64,000 nucleotides of DNA from Euphorbia lathyris (Eukaryota; Streptophyta; Magnoliopsida; Malpighiales; Euphorbiaceae): positions 25,174,531 to 25,238,530 of the forward strand of contig NC_088910.1 of assembly GCF_963576675.1 (NCBI RefSeq), read 5' to 3'. Of this stretch, positions 22,257 to 32,322 are shown piece by piece (positions within the stretch are counted from its first letter, which is position 1; every line of letters begins with the position of its first letter). The position numbers were made by a program, and so were the translations under genes. Below the pieces are notes generated by a model. That model worked only from the letters and a program-made list of their open reading frames with translations. It was not told where the DNA came from and searched no databases.

Positions 22257-24194
22257 CTAGGTCTTAGGTTGTAGAAAGCACATATTTCTTAAGTACCCTT
22301 CCAGACATTGATTGAGCCTTTCAGACTGACCATCAGTCTGAGGATGGTAGGCACTTGTGAACATCAACTGAGTGTCTAACAATTTCATTAGCTCCTTCCA
22401 AAACACCCCTGTAAAGATGCGATCTCTATCTGTAACTATTGACCTTGGCATGCCATGTAATTTGAAAATGTGATCTAGGAAGTGTTGAGCCACCACAGCA
22501 ACATTGAAGGGATGAGAAAGCCCCACAAAATGTCCTCCTTTTAAGAACCTATCCACCACTACTAGGATGGTATCAAACCCTTGAGATTTAGGAAGTCCTT
22601 CCACAAAGTCCATTGCTATGTCCTGCCAAGCAGAATGGTCTGCTTTACATCTTAAACAAGTGTCACAAGTTGAGACCCACTTAGTGACTGTTTGTGACAG
22701 GTGAGGCCAATAAAAATGGTGTTGCAACCTTGTGAGAGTACCCTTAACTCCAGAGTGCCCACCAATAGGAGAATTGTGACAAGCAGCCATAATTTTCTCT
22801 CTCAGTTGAGTAGAAGACCCAATATAGAGTCTGGTGTGATATTTGAGGAGCCCCTTGGAGAATGAATATGCTGAGTTGGAATCTGGTTGTATGGCTAGCT
22901 GCTGAATAAGATTGCTGGCATGGGCATCTCCATTATAAGAAGCTTGCACTTCTTCTAGCCAAGTAGGGATTTGGACAGTGATGGCATTGACCTTACCCAT
23001 AACCTTGATTTGCTCTTCATTTTGTCTTGACAAAGCATCTGCAACTCTGTTCTCCACTCCTTTCTTGTATTGGATAGTGTAGTCCAACCCCAGTAGTTTA
23101 GAGACTCCTTTATGTTGCAAGTAGGTGTGCAACTTCTGCTCTAAGAGGTGCTTGATGCTTTCATGGTCAGGCTTGATGACAAATGTGGAATTCTCTAGAT
23201 AGTGCCTCCAGGTTGTATAAGCTTGCATAATGGCAAGTAATTCTCTTTCGTAAGCAGAAAGCCTCTGGTTCCTTGGGCTTAGGGACGTAGACAAGTAGCA
23301 AATAGGCTTCCCATCCTGCATTAACACAGCCCCAATCCCTGTGCCACTTGCATCACATTCTAACACAAAGGGTTGGTTGAAATCAGGCAGGGATAGAATT
23401 GGTGTAGTGGTCATTAACCTCTTGAGATGGTGAAAGGATGTCTCAGCTTCCTGGGACCAATGAAAGTTGTCCTTCTTTAATAACTCTGTCAAGGGTTTGC
23501 TGATGAGGTCATATCCTTTGATAAATCTTCGATAGTAGCCAGTGAGGCCCAAGAATCCTCTCAAACTCTTTAAAGAAGTTGGAATTGGCCATTTCTCCAT
23601 TGCATCTATCTTAGCAGGATCAGTGGCAACACCTGCAGCTGATAATATATGGCCCAAATAGGCAACAGAGGACACACCAAATTCACACTTGGAGCCCTTA
23701 GCAAAAAGTTTGTGAGCCTCTAATATTTGAAAAACCAGATTAAGGTGATAAAGGTGTTCTGCTTCAGTTTTGCTATAAATTAGGATATCATCAAAGAATA
23801 CTAGGACAAATTTTCGAAGGTAAGGAGCAAAGATGCTATTCATTAGAGACTGAAAGGTGGCAGGGGCATTTGTTAGCCCAAAAGGCATGACTAGGAACTC
23901 ATAGTGTCCTGTATGGGTTCTAAAAGTTGTCTTAGGCACATCCTCAGGTTTCATCCTAATCTGATGGTACCCTGCTCTAAGATCAATTTTAGAAAACACA
24001 GTAGCACCCTTAAGTTCATCTATCAATTCTTGAATTACTGGAATTGGGAATTTATTTTTGATAGTGGCCTTGTTTAGTTCCCTGTAATCCACACAGAATC
24101 TCCATGTTCCTTCTTTTTTCTTGACTAAAAGGACTACGGAAGCATATGGGCTTTGACTGGGTTGTATGACTCCATTAATAAGCATTTCAGTCAC
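22257..24194 (-). pseudogene. Gypsy A reverse transcriptase, RNase H, integrase
   Basis: 645 residues. The reverse transcriptase shows [47 protein letters not shown] and the catalytic [11 protein letters not shown]. The RNase H shows [16 protein letters not shown] and [11 protein letters not shown]. The integrase has an HHCC zinc finger ([28 protein letters not shown]) and a DDE core ([30 protein letters not shown]). A short stretch usually present between the zinc finger and the core seems missing ([14 protein letters not shown]). The block is closed by TAG at 22257 and preceded by a TGA at 24231-24233. Confidence 0.93.
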
Positions 24195-24230
24195 TAGCTT
24201 CTCTATCTCATTTTTTTGGAAATGGGAATA

Positions 24231-25034
24231 TCAATATGGTCTGACATTTATGGGATCAGTGGCATTCTTCAAGGGAATGGCATGGTCATGAGTCCTGGTA
24301 GGAGGTAATTGAGTTGGGGGAGTGAACAAATGACTGTAATCTATGATGAGAGGTTGAAATGTGGGTGGTACAGTTGGTAAGTGCTTAGAGAATTCAATAG
24401 GTTGGTTCACATCAGACAAGGACATCAAAAATAACCTAGATATAACTCCTTTCCACCCTTTAGAAATCAAATTGTTCAAGGATTTCAGAGATAATACCTT
24501 AGCTGTCACTGTTTCAGAAATGCCCTTTAGCTCCAAGGCTTGTTGATCCTTGTGAATGATGAACTTGTTGCCCTCAAAGTCAAAAGTCACAGGTGTGTGA
24601 TGCCTCATCCAGTCAGTCCCGAGGATAAGGTCATAATCCCCCAATTCCAGGGTCCTAACAGCAAAAGTGAACCTGGAATTGTGCATTGACCAACACAATT
24701 CTTCACACTTAGAGTTGGCAATGAGTTGTCTCCCATCAGCAACAGATACGGCTGCTGGTTTCACTTTGATAAGGGGCAATTTAGCTTCTAAGGCGAGCTT
24801 GTGATTCACAAAGCTGTGTGTACTCCCACTATCAATCAATATAGTAATGAGTCTTTTATTTAAACTTCCCCTGAGCTTAAATGTGCCATCTGCCAAGCCT
24901 CCATCCAAGGCATTAACCGACAAGTTAATCGTCTCTTGGCCTTCAGAAATCTCTGCACCAATAGGTTCAATGTCAGGTTCTTCTGTGATCCATTCTTCAC
25001 CTCCCATTTCTCCTTCTAAGTTCAACATATTCAA
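24231..25034 (-). pseudogene. Gypsy A protease region
   Basis: 267 residues with an aspartic protease signature (LIDSGSTHSFVNHKLA) and the partner motif LILGTDWMRHHTPVTFDF, about 90 residues later. The block ends with the lead-in to the reverse transcriptase (HDHAIPLKNATDPINVRPY) and a TGA where an arginine codon (CGA) would be expected. It is part of one polyprotein frame with gag upstream and RT downstream. Confidence 0.88.
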
Positions 25035-25049
25035 CTTCTTATTGGTACA

Positions 25050-25565
25050 CTAGTGTCCAGGGAAAAACTTATCTCCACACTTCCAACACAGTCCTGGTGT
25101 TCTTTTAAAGTTGGTATTAGTGGCTAGTTTAGGGTCTGGAGGTTTTGGTATGGTGGTAGCAGTAGGATTAGGTTGGTTTTGGGTTTTGGAGGAAGGGTTA
25201 AAGGATGGATTCCATGGTTTAGGGGTGAAAATGGGTTTAGTTTTAGGTTTTACTGCCTCAATGAGTTCTTTGAGATGCTTTTCTTGAAGTTTTGCATACT
25301 TAATGGTTGAGTAGATCTCAGTAGGCCGGCTAGACCTAACTGCAGACCTGATTTCAGGCTTTAAACCAGAGATGAAACTTCTAACATAGTAATCTGGAGT
25401 GATTGAGGGAAATACCTTCTCCATTTTGAGCTTAAGAGTCTCAAATTGTTCCTGGTAGTGTAATACTGTAGAGGTTTGCTTGAGATTCTGTAATTCCTCC
25501 ACCACATCTTCTACTTCAGTGTCTTGGAATCGCTTAGAAATTTCTTCAATGAATGTAGTCCAGTT
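25050..25565 (-). pseudogene. Gypsy A gag, C-terminal part
   Basis: The C-terminal half of gag, starting at the Sirevirus insertion (the frame beyond 25565 belongs to the Sirevirus LTR). It shows a retrotransposon gag domain (FIEEISKRFQDTEVEDVVEE, LHYQEQFETLKLKME, FISGLKPEIRSAV) and a zinc knuckle GLCWKCGDKFFPGH, cut by a TAG (25050-25052) one residue before its last cysteine. The N-terminal half is at 37118-37462. Confidence 0.88.
25561..25565. repeat. Sirevirus target duplication, left
   Basis: cagtt directly before the 5' LTR, matched by cagtt at 37098-37102 after the 3' LTR. A perfect 5-base duplication is the size expected for Ty1/copia integration. Confidence 0.92.
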
Positions 25566-26914
25566 TGTTGAAACACCTTTCCACATAATTTTGATTTGAC
25601 AAAATTGTTTAAGTATAATTGAAAAACATATTCTAAACACACTAAGTTTAAAATGCTTTGATTTATTCTACTAATGTGTTTGTTCAATGTTGAGTTAAAT
25701 TGATTATAAGACATAAGGATTAAAAAGGCCCAAGCACAATACAACAGTCAAAGCCCAAGTCAAACAGTTCAAGTAACTCGGCCCGCGTTTATCAAAACGA
25801 TGTCGCTGTGTGCAAAACGCAACTCAGCATGAGAAGGATCTAGAAGACCTTCAGGGAACAACTTCGGAACGAAGCTGCTGAGTTGATTCGACAAAGCGTA
25901 CAAGACAGCAGCTGGCTAAGGAAAACTTCCAGACAAAGTATTTCCACTTTGGGTAAAATTCAGACGACACAGTATGCTGTCTAGTTGACTTTACCATAAA
26001 AGGAGAGACATTCTGCCGAGCTGACCAAAAGCTGACCGAGGACAGAAGATACACAAATCTGATTGGCCGAGAGCTCTGAGCAAGTCAGGATGACAACGAC
26101 AGGAAGCCGTTTCCCTCCAACGGTTATTTCGAAATTCGAAATGACCGATGCCTCAAGACGTCTCTATAAATAGTGCCATCAGAAGCTTCATTCAACACAG
26201 AACTTGATCAAGCCATTATGCTGACCAAATTTCTACACAAGTTCTGCAAGAAAGAAGCAAAGCAATCTTACACTACATTTCATATATTTGTGTAAAAGTC
26301 TAGAGTGATTATTTAATCATCTAAGGTGTCTTAGCATTCATTGTTTAGGACAAACACTTATCATTTCTAGAGATTAGAAAGGAGAGGCTGAGTACTCGGT
26401 CATAGTACTCAGCAAGAGATTAGGATTGAGTAGAGGTATAGAGGAAGGTACTCTTGTTATACTCAGTTGCTAAGATTGTAAAAGGTTTGAGGCTCTACCT
26501 TTAAAGAGCTCAGTAGAGGATTCGAAATCTCGGAACGTGTTTCGGGGACAAGACGTAGGCTTAGAAGAAGCCGAACCTGGATAAATCTGCTGAGTAACGT
26601 ATTTCTTACCTTTAACTCCTTATATATATTGCTTGCTTAAATAACCAAAAACTGACCAAGTAAAGAGGTCAAGCTGAGTTGTGCGCATCGAACATCTGAG
26701 CTCAGGAATAGACTTTAAGTGCTATCTCCTGACTCAAGTCAAGAAACTAACCTAGTCACCAGTTGACTAAGCCAGTATCTTACTGATCACTCAGCGCCGC
26801 TGTTAAAACCTTTTCTCTTAAGAAAAGAAGTTTGCCCAAATTTAAGAAAAAGTTTAAATAGTTCCTAACCCCCCCCTTTTGGAACTATACTTGCAACGTT
26901 ATAAGGGACCAACA
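25566..26914 (+). repeat. Sirevirus 5' LTR
   Basis: 1349 bases, TGTTGA...CAACA. It contains a TATA box ctataaatag (26164-26173), a perfect 17-nt palindrome centred on 26134 just upstream, and a C run before the right end (about 26870-26877). Compared by eye with 35744-37097 it shows 14 substitutions and a length change in the C run. Confidence 0.95.
26126..26173 (+). promoter_or_regulatory. Sirevirus LTR promoter: palindrome plus TATA box
   Basis: A perfect palindrome (26126-26142, core ttcgaaattcgaa) is followed about 22 bases later by ctataaatag (26164-26173). The same pair occurs in the 3' LTR. The arrangement suits a core promoter with a dimeric-factor site; Sirevirus LTRs are known to carry conserved palindromic motifs near their promoters. 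Function here is inferred. Confidence 0.65.
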
Positions 26915-26916
26915 AG

Positions 26917-26928
26917 TGGTATCAGAGC
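26917..26928 (+). other. Sirevirus primer-binding site (Met tRNA)
   Basis: tggtatcagagc, two bases after the 5' LTR, is complementary to the 3' end of initiator methionine tRNA, the usual primer of plant copia elements. Confidence 0.93.
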
Positions 26929-26976
26929 TTAAAAGCTCACTGTAAAAGGTCTAACAACCTTGAGCTGATCCCTACC

Positions 26977-28716
26977 ATGGGCGAAAACAGTACTCGGTTT
27001 CTCCCAGGAAACCAAACAACTCAGATACTGCCTGAGGGGCTGTCCATCACTCAGCCTCCCCTATTCTTCGGGTCTAACTATACCTTCTGGAAGAATAGGA
27101 TGAAAAATTTCATTCAGGCTACAAATATGAGTGCCTGGCTATCTATAGTTCAAGGCCCATTTGTACCTGTCGAAGTTGTGGCTGGCCAAACGGTTGTAAA
27201 AGCTGAGGCCAAATGGACAGAGGATGATCTTAAGAAGCTTCAAAATCACGCTTCGGCTATCAATATGCTTCACTGTGCGCTCGATGCTGCAGAATATAAT
27301 AAAATCTCAGGTTGTGAGTCGGCGCAAGAGATCTGGAAAAAGCTGGAAGTCACCTACGAGGGAACCAATAAAGTAAAGGAGTCCAAGGTGAATCAGCAGA
27401 TGAGACTGTACGAGCTGTTCGAGATGAACAATGATGAGGGCATTTCAGACATGAATGCAAGGTTTACCAACATCATTAATGAGCTCAAGAGACTTGGGAA
27501 AATCTTCACTGAGGAAGAACAAGTCAAAAAGATACTCAGGAGTCTTCCTAAAGACTGGCAAGCAAAGAAGACCGCTGTTGAGGAAGCTCAGGATTTAACC
27601 ACCTACAAATATGACGAACTCATCGGCTCGTTGCTGACCCATGAGATATCTATGAAAAACTTCGAGGTGAAGGAAAAATCTGAAGACAAGAAGCAGAAGT
27701 CTCTTGTCATGAAAGCTGACTCCACTGACGGGAGCTCAACTGATGACGAGGAGATGGCTATTTTCACAAGGAAGATGAAAAGGCTATTCAGGAAGAATGA
27801 CAAATATTCTAAGAAGCCTTACAGAAAGTTTGATAAGTATAAAGCTGACTCAAGCGACATCAAATACAAAAAGGACAGCTCAAAGCCCATTACATGCATT
27901 GAGTGCCATCAAACTGGCCATATTAAGTCAAGCTGCCCCACACTGAGGAAAGACAAGAAGAGCGGCAAGAAGGCAATGGTGGCTACATAGAGCGACAGTG
28001 ATGAGTCTTCATCTACAGAAGCTGAGGCCACCGAGTCAGCAAAGATATGCTTCATGGCTGACGAACTTGCTGAGCCGTGCGTCTCTGAGCATGCTGACCC
28101 ATCCGTCGCATCAGATGACGAGGAGCAATCAAATGAGGTAATTACTCTTCCCCAGCTCAGAAACGATATGGTTAATGCCCTGAGTGATCTCTACACACTT
28201 GTCAAGAAGTGTAATAAGAAAGTTAGAGCACTCAGCAGGCGCTGTGACGAAGTGGAAGAGGTCAAGCTGAGTGACCTCAGATTCCTTCTTCAGGACAATT
28301 CAACTCTGCATGATAACATGAAGATCATACACGAGTCTGTCTCTGAAGTCCAATCAGTTTCAAAGAAACTGAGAAAGGACGTCACAACTATCTAGAACCA
28401 ATTAAAGGTTCCAAATAAAAGAAACATTCCTCTGAGAACTCAGTACCATGGTACTCAGCAGAGATGGAATCCCCAGCGAAAAGTCCAGTGTGACTTTTAT
28501 GGGAAGAAAGGACACACCACTAAGGTGTGCTGGCACGCTCAGCACTGGGGTGCTGACAAGTCAGTGAAACATCCTAAACAGAAGGTCAGCTGTGACTTCT
28601 GTGGAAAGAATGGCCATACTGTCCAAGTATGTCACCATAAAATAAAATATGATGCTTTACCTGTTGCACCTAACAAGCAAGGACCCAAAAAGAATTGGGT
28701 ACCTAAAAGTAACTAG
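26977..28716 (+). pseudogene. Sirevirus gag with zinc knuckles
   Basis: Frame opens at the ATG 26977. A UBN2-type gag domain shows GSNYTFWKNRMKNFIQA, SAQEIWKKLEVTYEGT and EEEQVKKILRSLPKDW. A first CCHC knuckle is CIECHQTGHIKSSC. In the same frame, after two TAG stops (27988-27990 and 28393-28395), come two more knuckle-like units: CDFYGKKGHTTKVC (its second cysteine replaced by Y) and CDFCGKNGHTVQVCHHK. The frame ends at TAG 28714-28716 after KKNWVPKS. Gag forms the particle and packages the RNA. Both internal stops fit C-to-T changes in CAG codons. Confidence 0.9.
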
Positions 28717-31700
28717 TTATAATGCAGGTAAGCCTGAGATGTGCCGAGAAGTCAAAGATGTGGTATATTGACAGCGCATGCTCGAGGCATATGACTGGTG
28801 ATGAAACTCAGTTCATCACGTTTGAGCGTAAACGAGGAGGAAGTGTAAGTTTTGGAGACAACAAGAAGGGTAAGATAGTAGGGTCAGGAACCATTGGAGG
28901 TAATCCTACTATTGAATATGTCTCCCTAGTCAGCGGACTCAAATATAACTTACTCAGCGTAGCTCAGCTATGTGACAATGGGAGAAAAGTTATATTTGAT
29001 GCTACTGGATGTAAAATATACGAGGGTGAATCAAATGAGTTAATTTTAACTGCCCCTCGCATAGATAATGTCTTTATGCTAGACTTAGAGAAAAAGTTTT
29101 CAAAAACTGTATGCTTAGTATCAAAGGAAGAAAATTCCTGGCTATGGCACAGGAGACTTGGTCATGTAAGCATGGACCTCCTGGCCAAATTAGCAAGAAA
29201 GCAATTGGTTGAGGGACTGCCTGAACTTAAATTTGAAAAAGATCAATTATGCCACGCTTGCTAAGCTGGAAAACAAACCAAACAATCTTTTCACAGCAAA
29301 AATATTGTCTCAACTAAGCGTCCGTTAGAGTTACTACACTTGGATCTCTTCGGTCCAGTCCAGCCGCTGAGTCTGGGTGGAAGAAGATTTTCCTTGGTCA
29401 TTATAGATGACTTCTCTCGGTACTCGTGGGTCATCTTACTGAGTAGCAAGGATGAGACCTTTGAGACATTTTCGAATTTGGTTAGAAAAATTGAAAATGA
29501 TAAAGACCTAAAATTAGCTCACATCCGTAGCGATAATGGTGGAGAATTCAAAAACCAAAAGTTTGTTGAATTCTGTGAAGCCAGCGGCATTGACCACAAC
29601 TTTTCTGCTCCTAGAACACCTCAACAAAATGGGGTTGTTGAAAGGAAGAACAGAACTCTGGTTGAAATAGCCAGGACAATGCTGGATGAGCATAGGCTTC
29701 CAAAGTATTTTTGGGGAGAGGCTGTCAACACAGCGTGCTATATTCTTAATAGGGCTCTAGTTAGACCTATATTAAAGAAAACCCCCTATGAACTTTGGAA
29801 AGGACAAAAGCCCAATATTGGATACTTTCGTGCCTTTGGCTGTAAATGTTTTATTTTAAATACCAAAGATAGCTTAGCAAAGTTTGATTCAAAAGCTGAC
29901 GAGGCTATCTTTCTAGGTTACTCAACAAACAGCAAAGCATACAGAGTTTTTAATAAACGAACTTAAGTTTTAGAAGAGTCAGTACATGTTGAGTTCGACG
30001 AAACTAACCCTGCAGGTAGATACCAGCCGCTGACCGAGGATGATCCACACTCAGTAACCGCTGACCAAGAACCAGCTACTGAGTCATTTACTAAAAGGCT
30101 GACCAAGAGTAAGAGTGAACCTAAGATTACTTTCACTGACCCATCTACTTCTGCAGAGATTGTTGAAACACAGACAGCACAAGACATAAATCTACCTAAA
30201 GAGATAAGGATTCCAAGAGGGCACTCAGAGAGTGCAATCCTTGATTCTGCTGGGAATACCCTGATGACGAGGAATCAACTCAGGAAGTACCTCAGCAATG
30301 TAGCCTTCGTCTCAGTTCAAGAACCGAAGAATTTCGCTGAAGCTGAGTACGATGAATTCTGGATGATCGCAATGCAAGAGGAGCTCGATCAATTCAGAAG
30401 AAACGATGTATGGGAGCTAGTGCCTCATCCAAAGAGTCAGAAGACCATTGGAACAAGATGGGTCTTCAGAAACAAGATGGATGAACAAGGGAACGTGGTC
30501 AGAAACAAAGCAAGACTTGTAGCTCAGGGCTACAGTCAGCAAGAAGGTATTGACTACGGTGAGACCTTTGCCCCAGTGGCAAGGCTAGAGGCAATTAGAA
30601 TTCTATGTGCATACGCATCTTACATGAACTTTAAATTATTCCAAATGGATGTCAAAAGTGCATTTCTTAATGGAGTTATAAACGAGGAGGTTTATGTTAA
30701 TCAACCTCCAGGTTTTGAGGACCCTAAATTCCCAAACCACGTTTATAAACTAAAAAAGGCTCTGTACGGCCTCAAGCAAGCACCACGTGCTTGGTATGAG
30801 AGGCTGACCAGTTTCCTGCTGACTAGAAATTACGTCAGGGGCAAAGCTGATACAACCTTATTCATTAAGAGAAAGGGTAAAGATACCCTGGTGGCCCAAA
30901 TTTATGTTGATGATATAATATTTGGTGCAACTAACGAATCAATGTGCAAGGAGTTTAGCAAACAAATGCAGACTGAGTTTGAAATGTCCATGATGGGAGA
31001 ACTCAACTTCTTCTTCGGTCTTCAAATTAAACAAGGAAAGAATGTCATCTTCATCAGTCAAGCCAAATATGCCAAGGAGATATTAAAGAAATATGACTTG
31101 GAAAACTGCAAGCCAATATCCACTCCTATGGGCACTGACACTGTCCTCTGCGCTGACAAGAATGGTAAGTCAGTAGACAGCAAATTATATCGAGGTATGA
31201 TAGGCTCTCTACTTTACTTAACAGCCAGTAGACCGGACATTCAGTTTTCAGTATGCTACTGTGCTAGATATCAATCTAACCCTAAGGAATCTTATTACAT
31301 TGTTGTAAAAAGAATCCTTAGATATTTGCAAAGCTCAGTAAATGCAGGTTTATGGTATCCCAATACTCATGATTTCATACTCATCGGATACACTGACGCT
31401 GACTATGGACGGGATAAGCTGGAACGTAAAAGCACCTCTGGAGGATGTCACTTCTTAGGAAGCTGTCTTGTATCCTGGTTCAGCAAAAAGCAGGCGTCAG
31501 TAGCCTTGTCTACCACTGAAGCTGAGTACATTGCTACTGGTCATTGTGTTGCTCAAGTCCTATGGATTAAGCAACAGCTTGAAGACTATGGTGTTCAAAC
31601 AAAGACAATTGAAGTCAAATGTGACAACAAAAGTGCAATTGATCTTTCAAAGAACCCAATTCAACACAGCAGAATGAAGCATGTCAGCATCAGACATCAC

Positions 31701-31850
31701 TTCATTAGAGATCATGTACTCAAGGGTGAGATCAAGCTGACCTTTGTCCCAACGGACGAGCAGCTTGCGGATATCTTCACGAAGCCACTGGCTCGTGAGC
31801 AGTTCAGCATACTGAGAGAAGCTATTGGTATGTTTAATCCTCTTCAGTAA
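28713..31850 (+). pseudogene. Sirevirus pol: protease, integrase, RT, RNase H
   Basis: Frame open from 28713, overlapping the end of the gag frame by a few bases; first ATG 28722. The protease motif is WYIDSACSRHMTG. The GAG-pre-integrase and HHCC region shows LWHRRLGHVSMDLL and CHAC. The integrase core shows DLFGPVQPLSLGG, IRSDNGGEFKN and TPQQNGVVERKNRT. The reverse transcriptase shows [34 protein letters not shown] and the catalytic YVDDIIFG. The RNase H shows [19 protein letters not shown], and ends [13 protein letters not shown]. Two in-frame stops break it: TAA 29262-29264 (where CHACQAGKQ is usual) and TAA 29964-29966. Confidence 0.93.
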
Positions 31851-32202
31851 ATTCCTGAAGTAAATGAATATACATGCTGAGTGAATTATTGTGCTGAATG
31901 ATTGTTTTTGCTGAGTACTCATTGAAATTAATTAAACAGCAAATACTGAGTAAATTTGCACACTGAGTAAGTTAGTTTAAACTTAGAAATCATCCCTTTA
32001 TGCAATACTGACCACTCAGAATATGAAACGCTTAGTATTCTAAACGCTGAGTGTTAGATCCGTTAGAATAAATGCAAAAGCACGCGTATAGCCACCTAGG
32101 ATGACGTACGCGCCGAATGTGTCATAAATGCCAGGATCATTGTCGGTTCACAATCCCGAGGCAAAACTGACACATGAATTCGTTAAGATCCACACTTCAC
32201 CG
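31851..32202 (+). other. Spacer between Sirevirus pol and ORF3
   Basis: About 350 bases without coding sequence, rich in ctgagt and similar words seen throughout this element. Towards its right end it holds gatgacgtacgcgcc (32100-32114, with an ACGT core), which could be part of a promoter for the ORF that follows. Confidence 0.5.
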
Positions 32203-32322
32203 CTATAAATAATGGGTAAATCCCCATTGTTATCTTCTTTACGTCTACCGAATTTTAAGGCAAAGAGCTTTCTCTCTAAAAAAAAAAAAATTCTCAAAGC
32301 TTCCCAAACGCATCCTTCAACT
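32201..32322 (+). promoter_or_regulatory. Candidate internal promoter and leader of ORF3
   Basis: gctataaataatgg (32201-32214) is a good TATA-box match. It is followed by a CT-rich, A-rich leader (ctttctctctaaaaaa, about 32269-32284) without a strong stop pattern, and then by the ATG at 32323. An upstream in-frame ATG-containing extension also exists (from 32212), but the leader-like composition favours 32323. This layout suggests a separate transcript for ORF3 rather than readthrough from pol. Confidence 0.5.
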
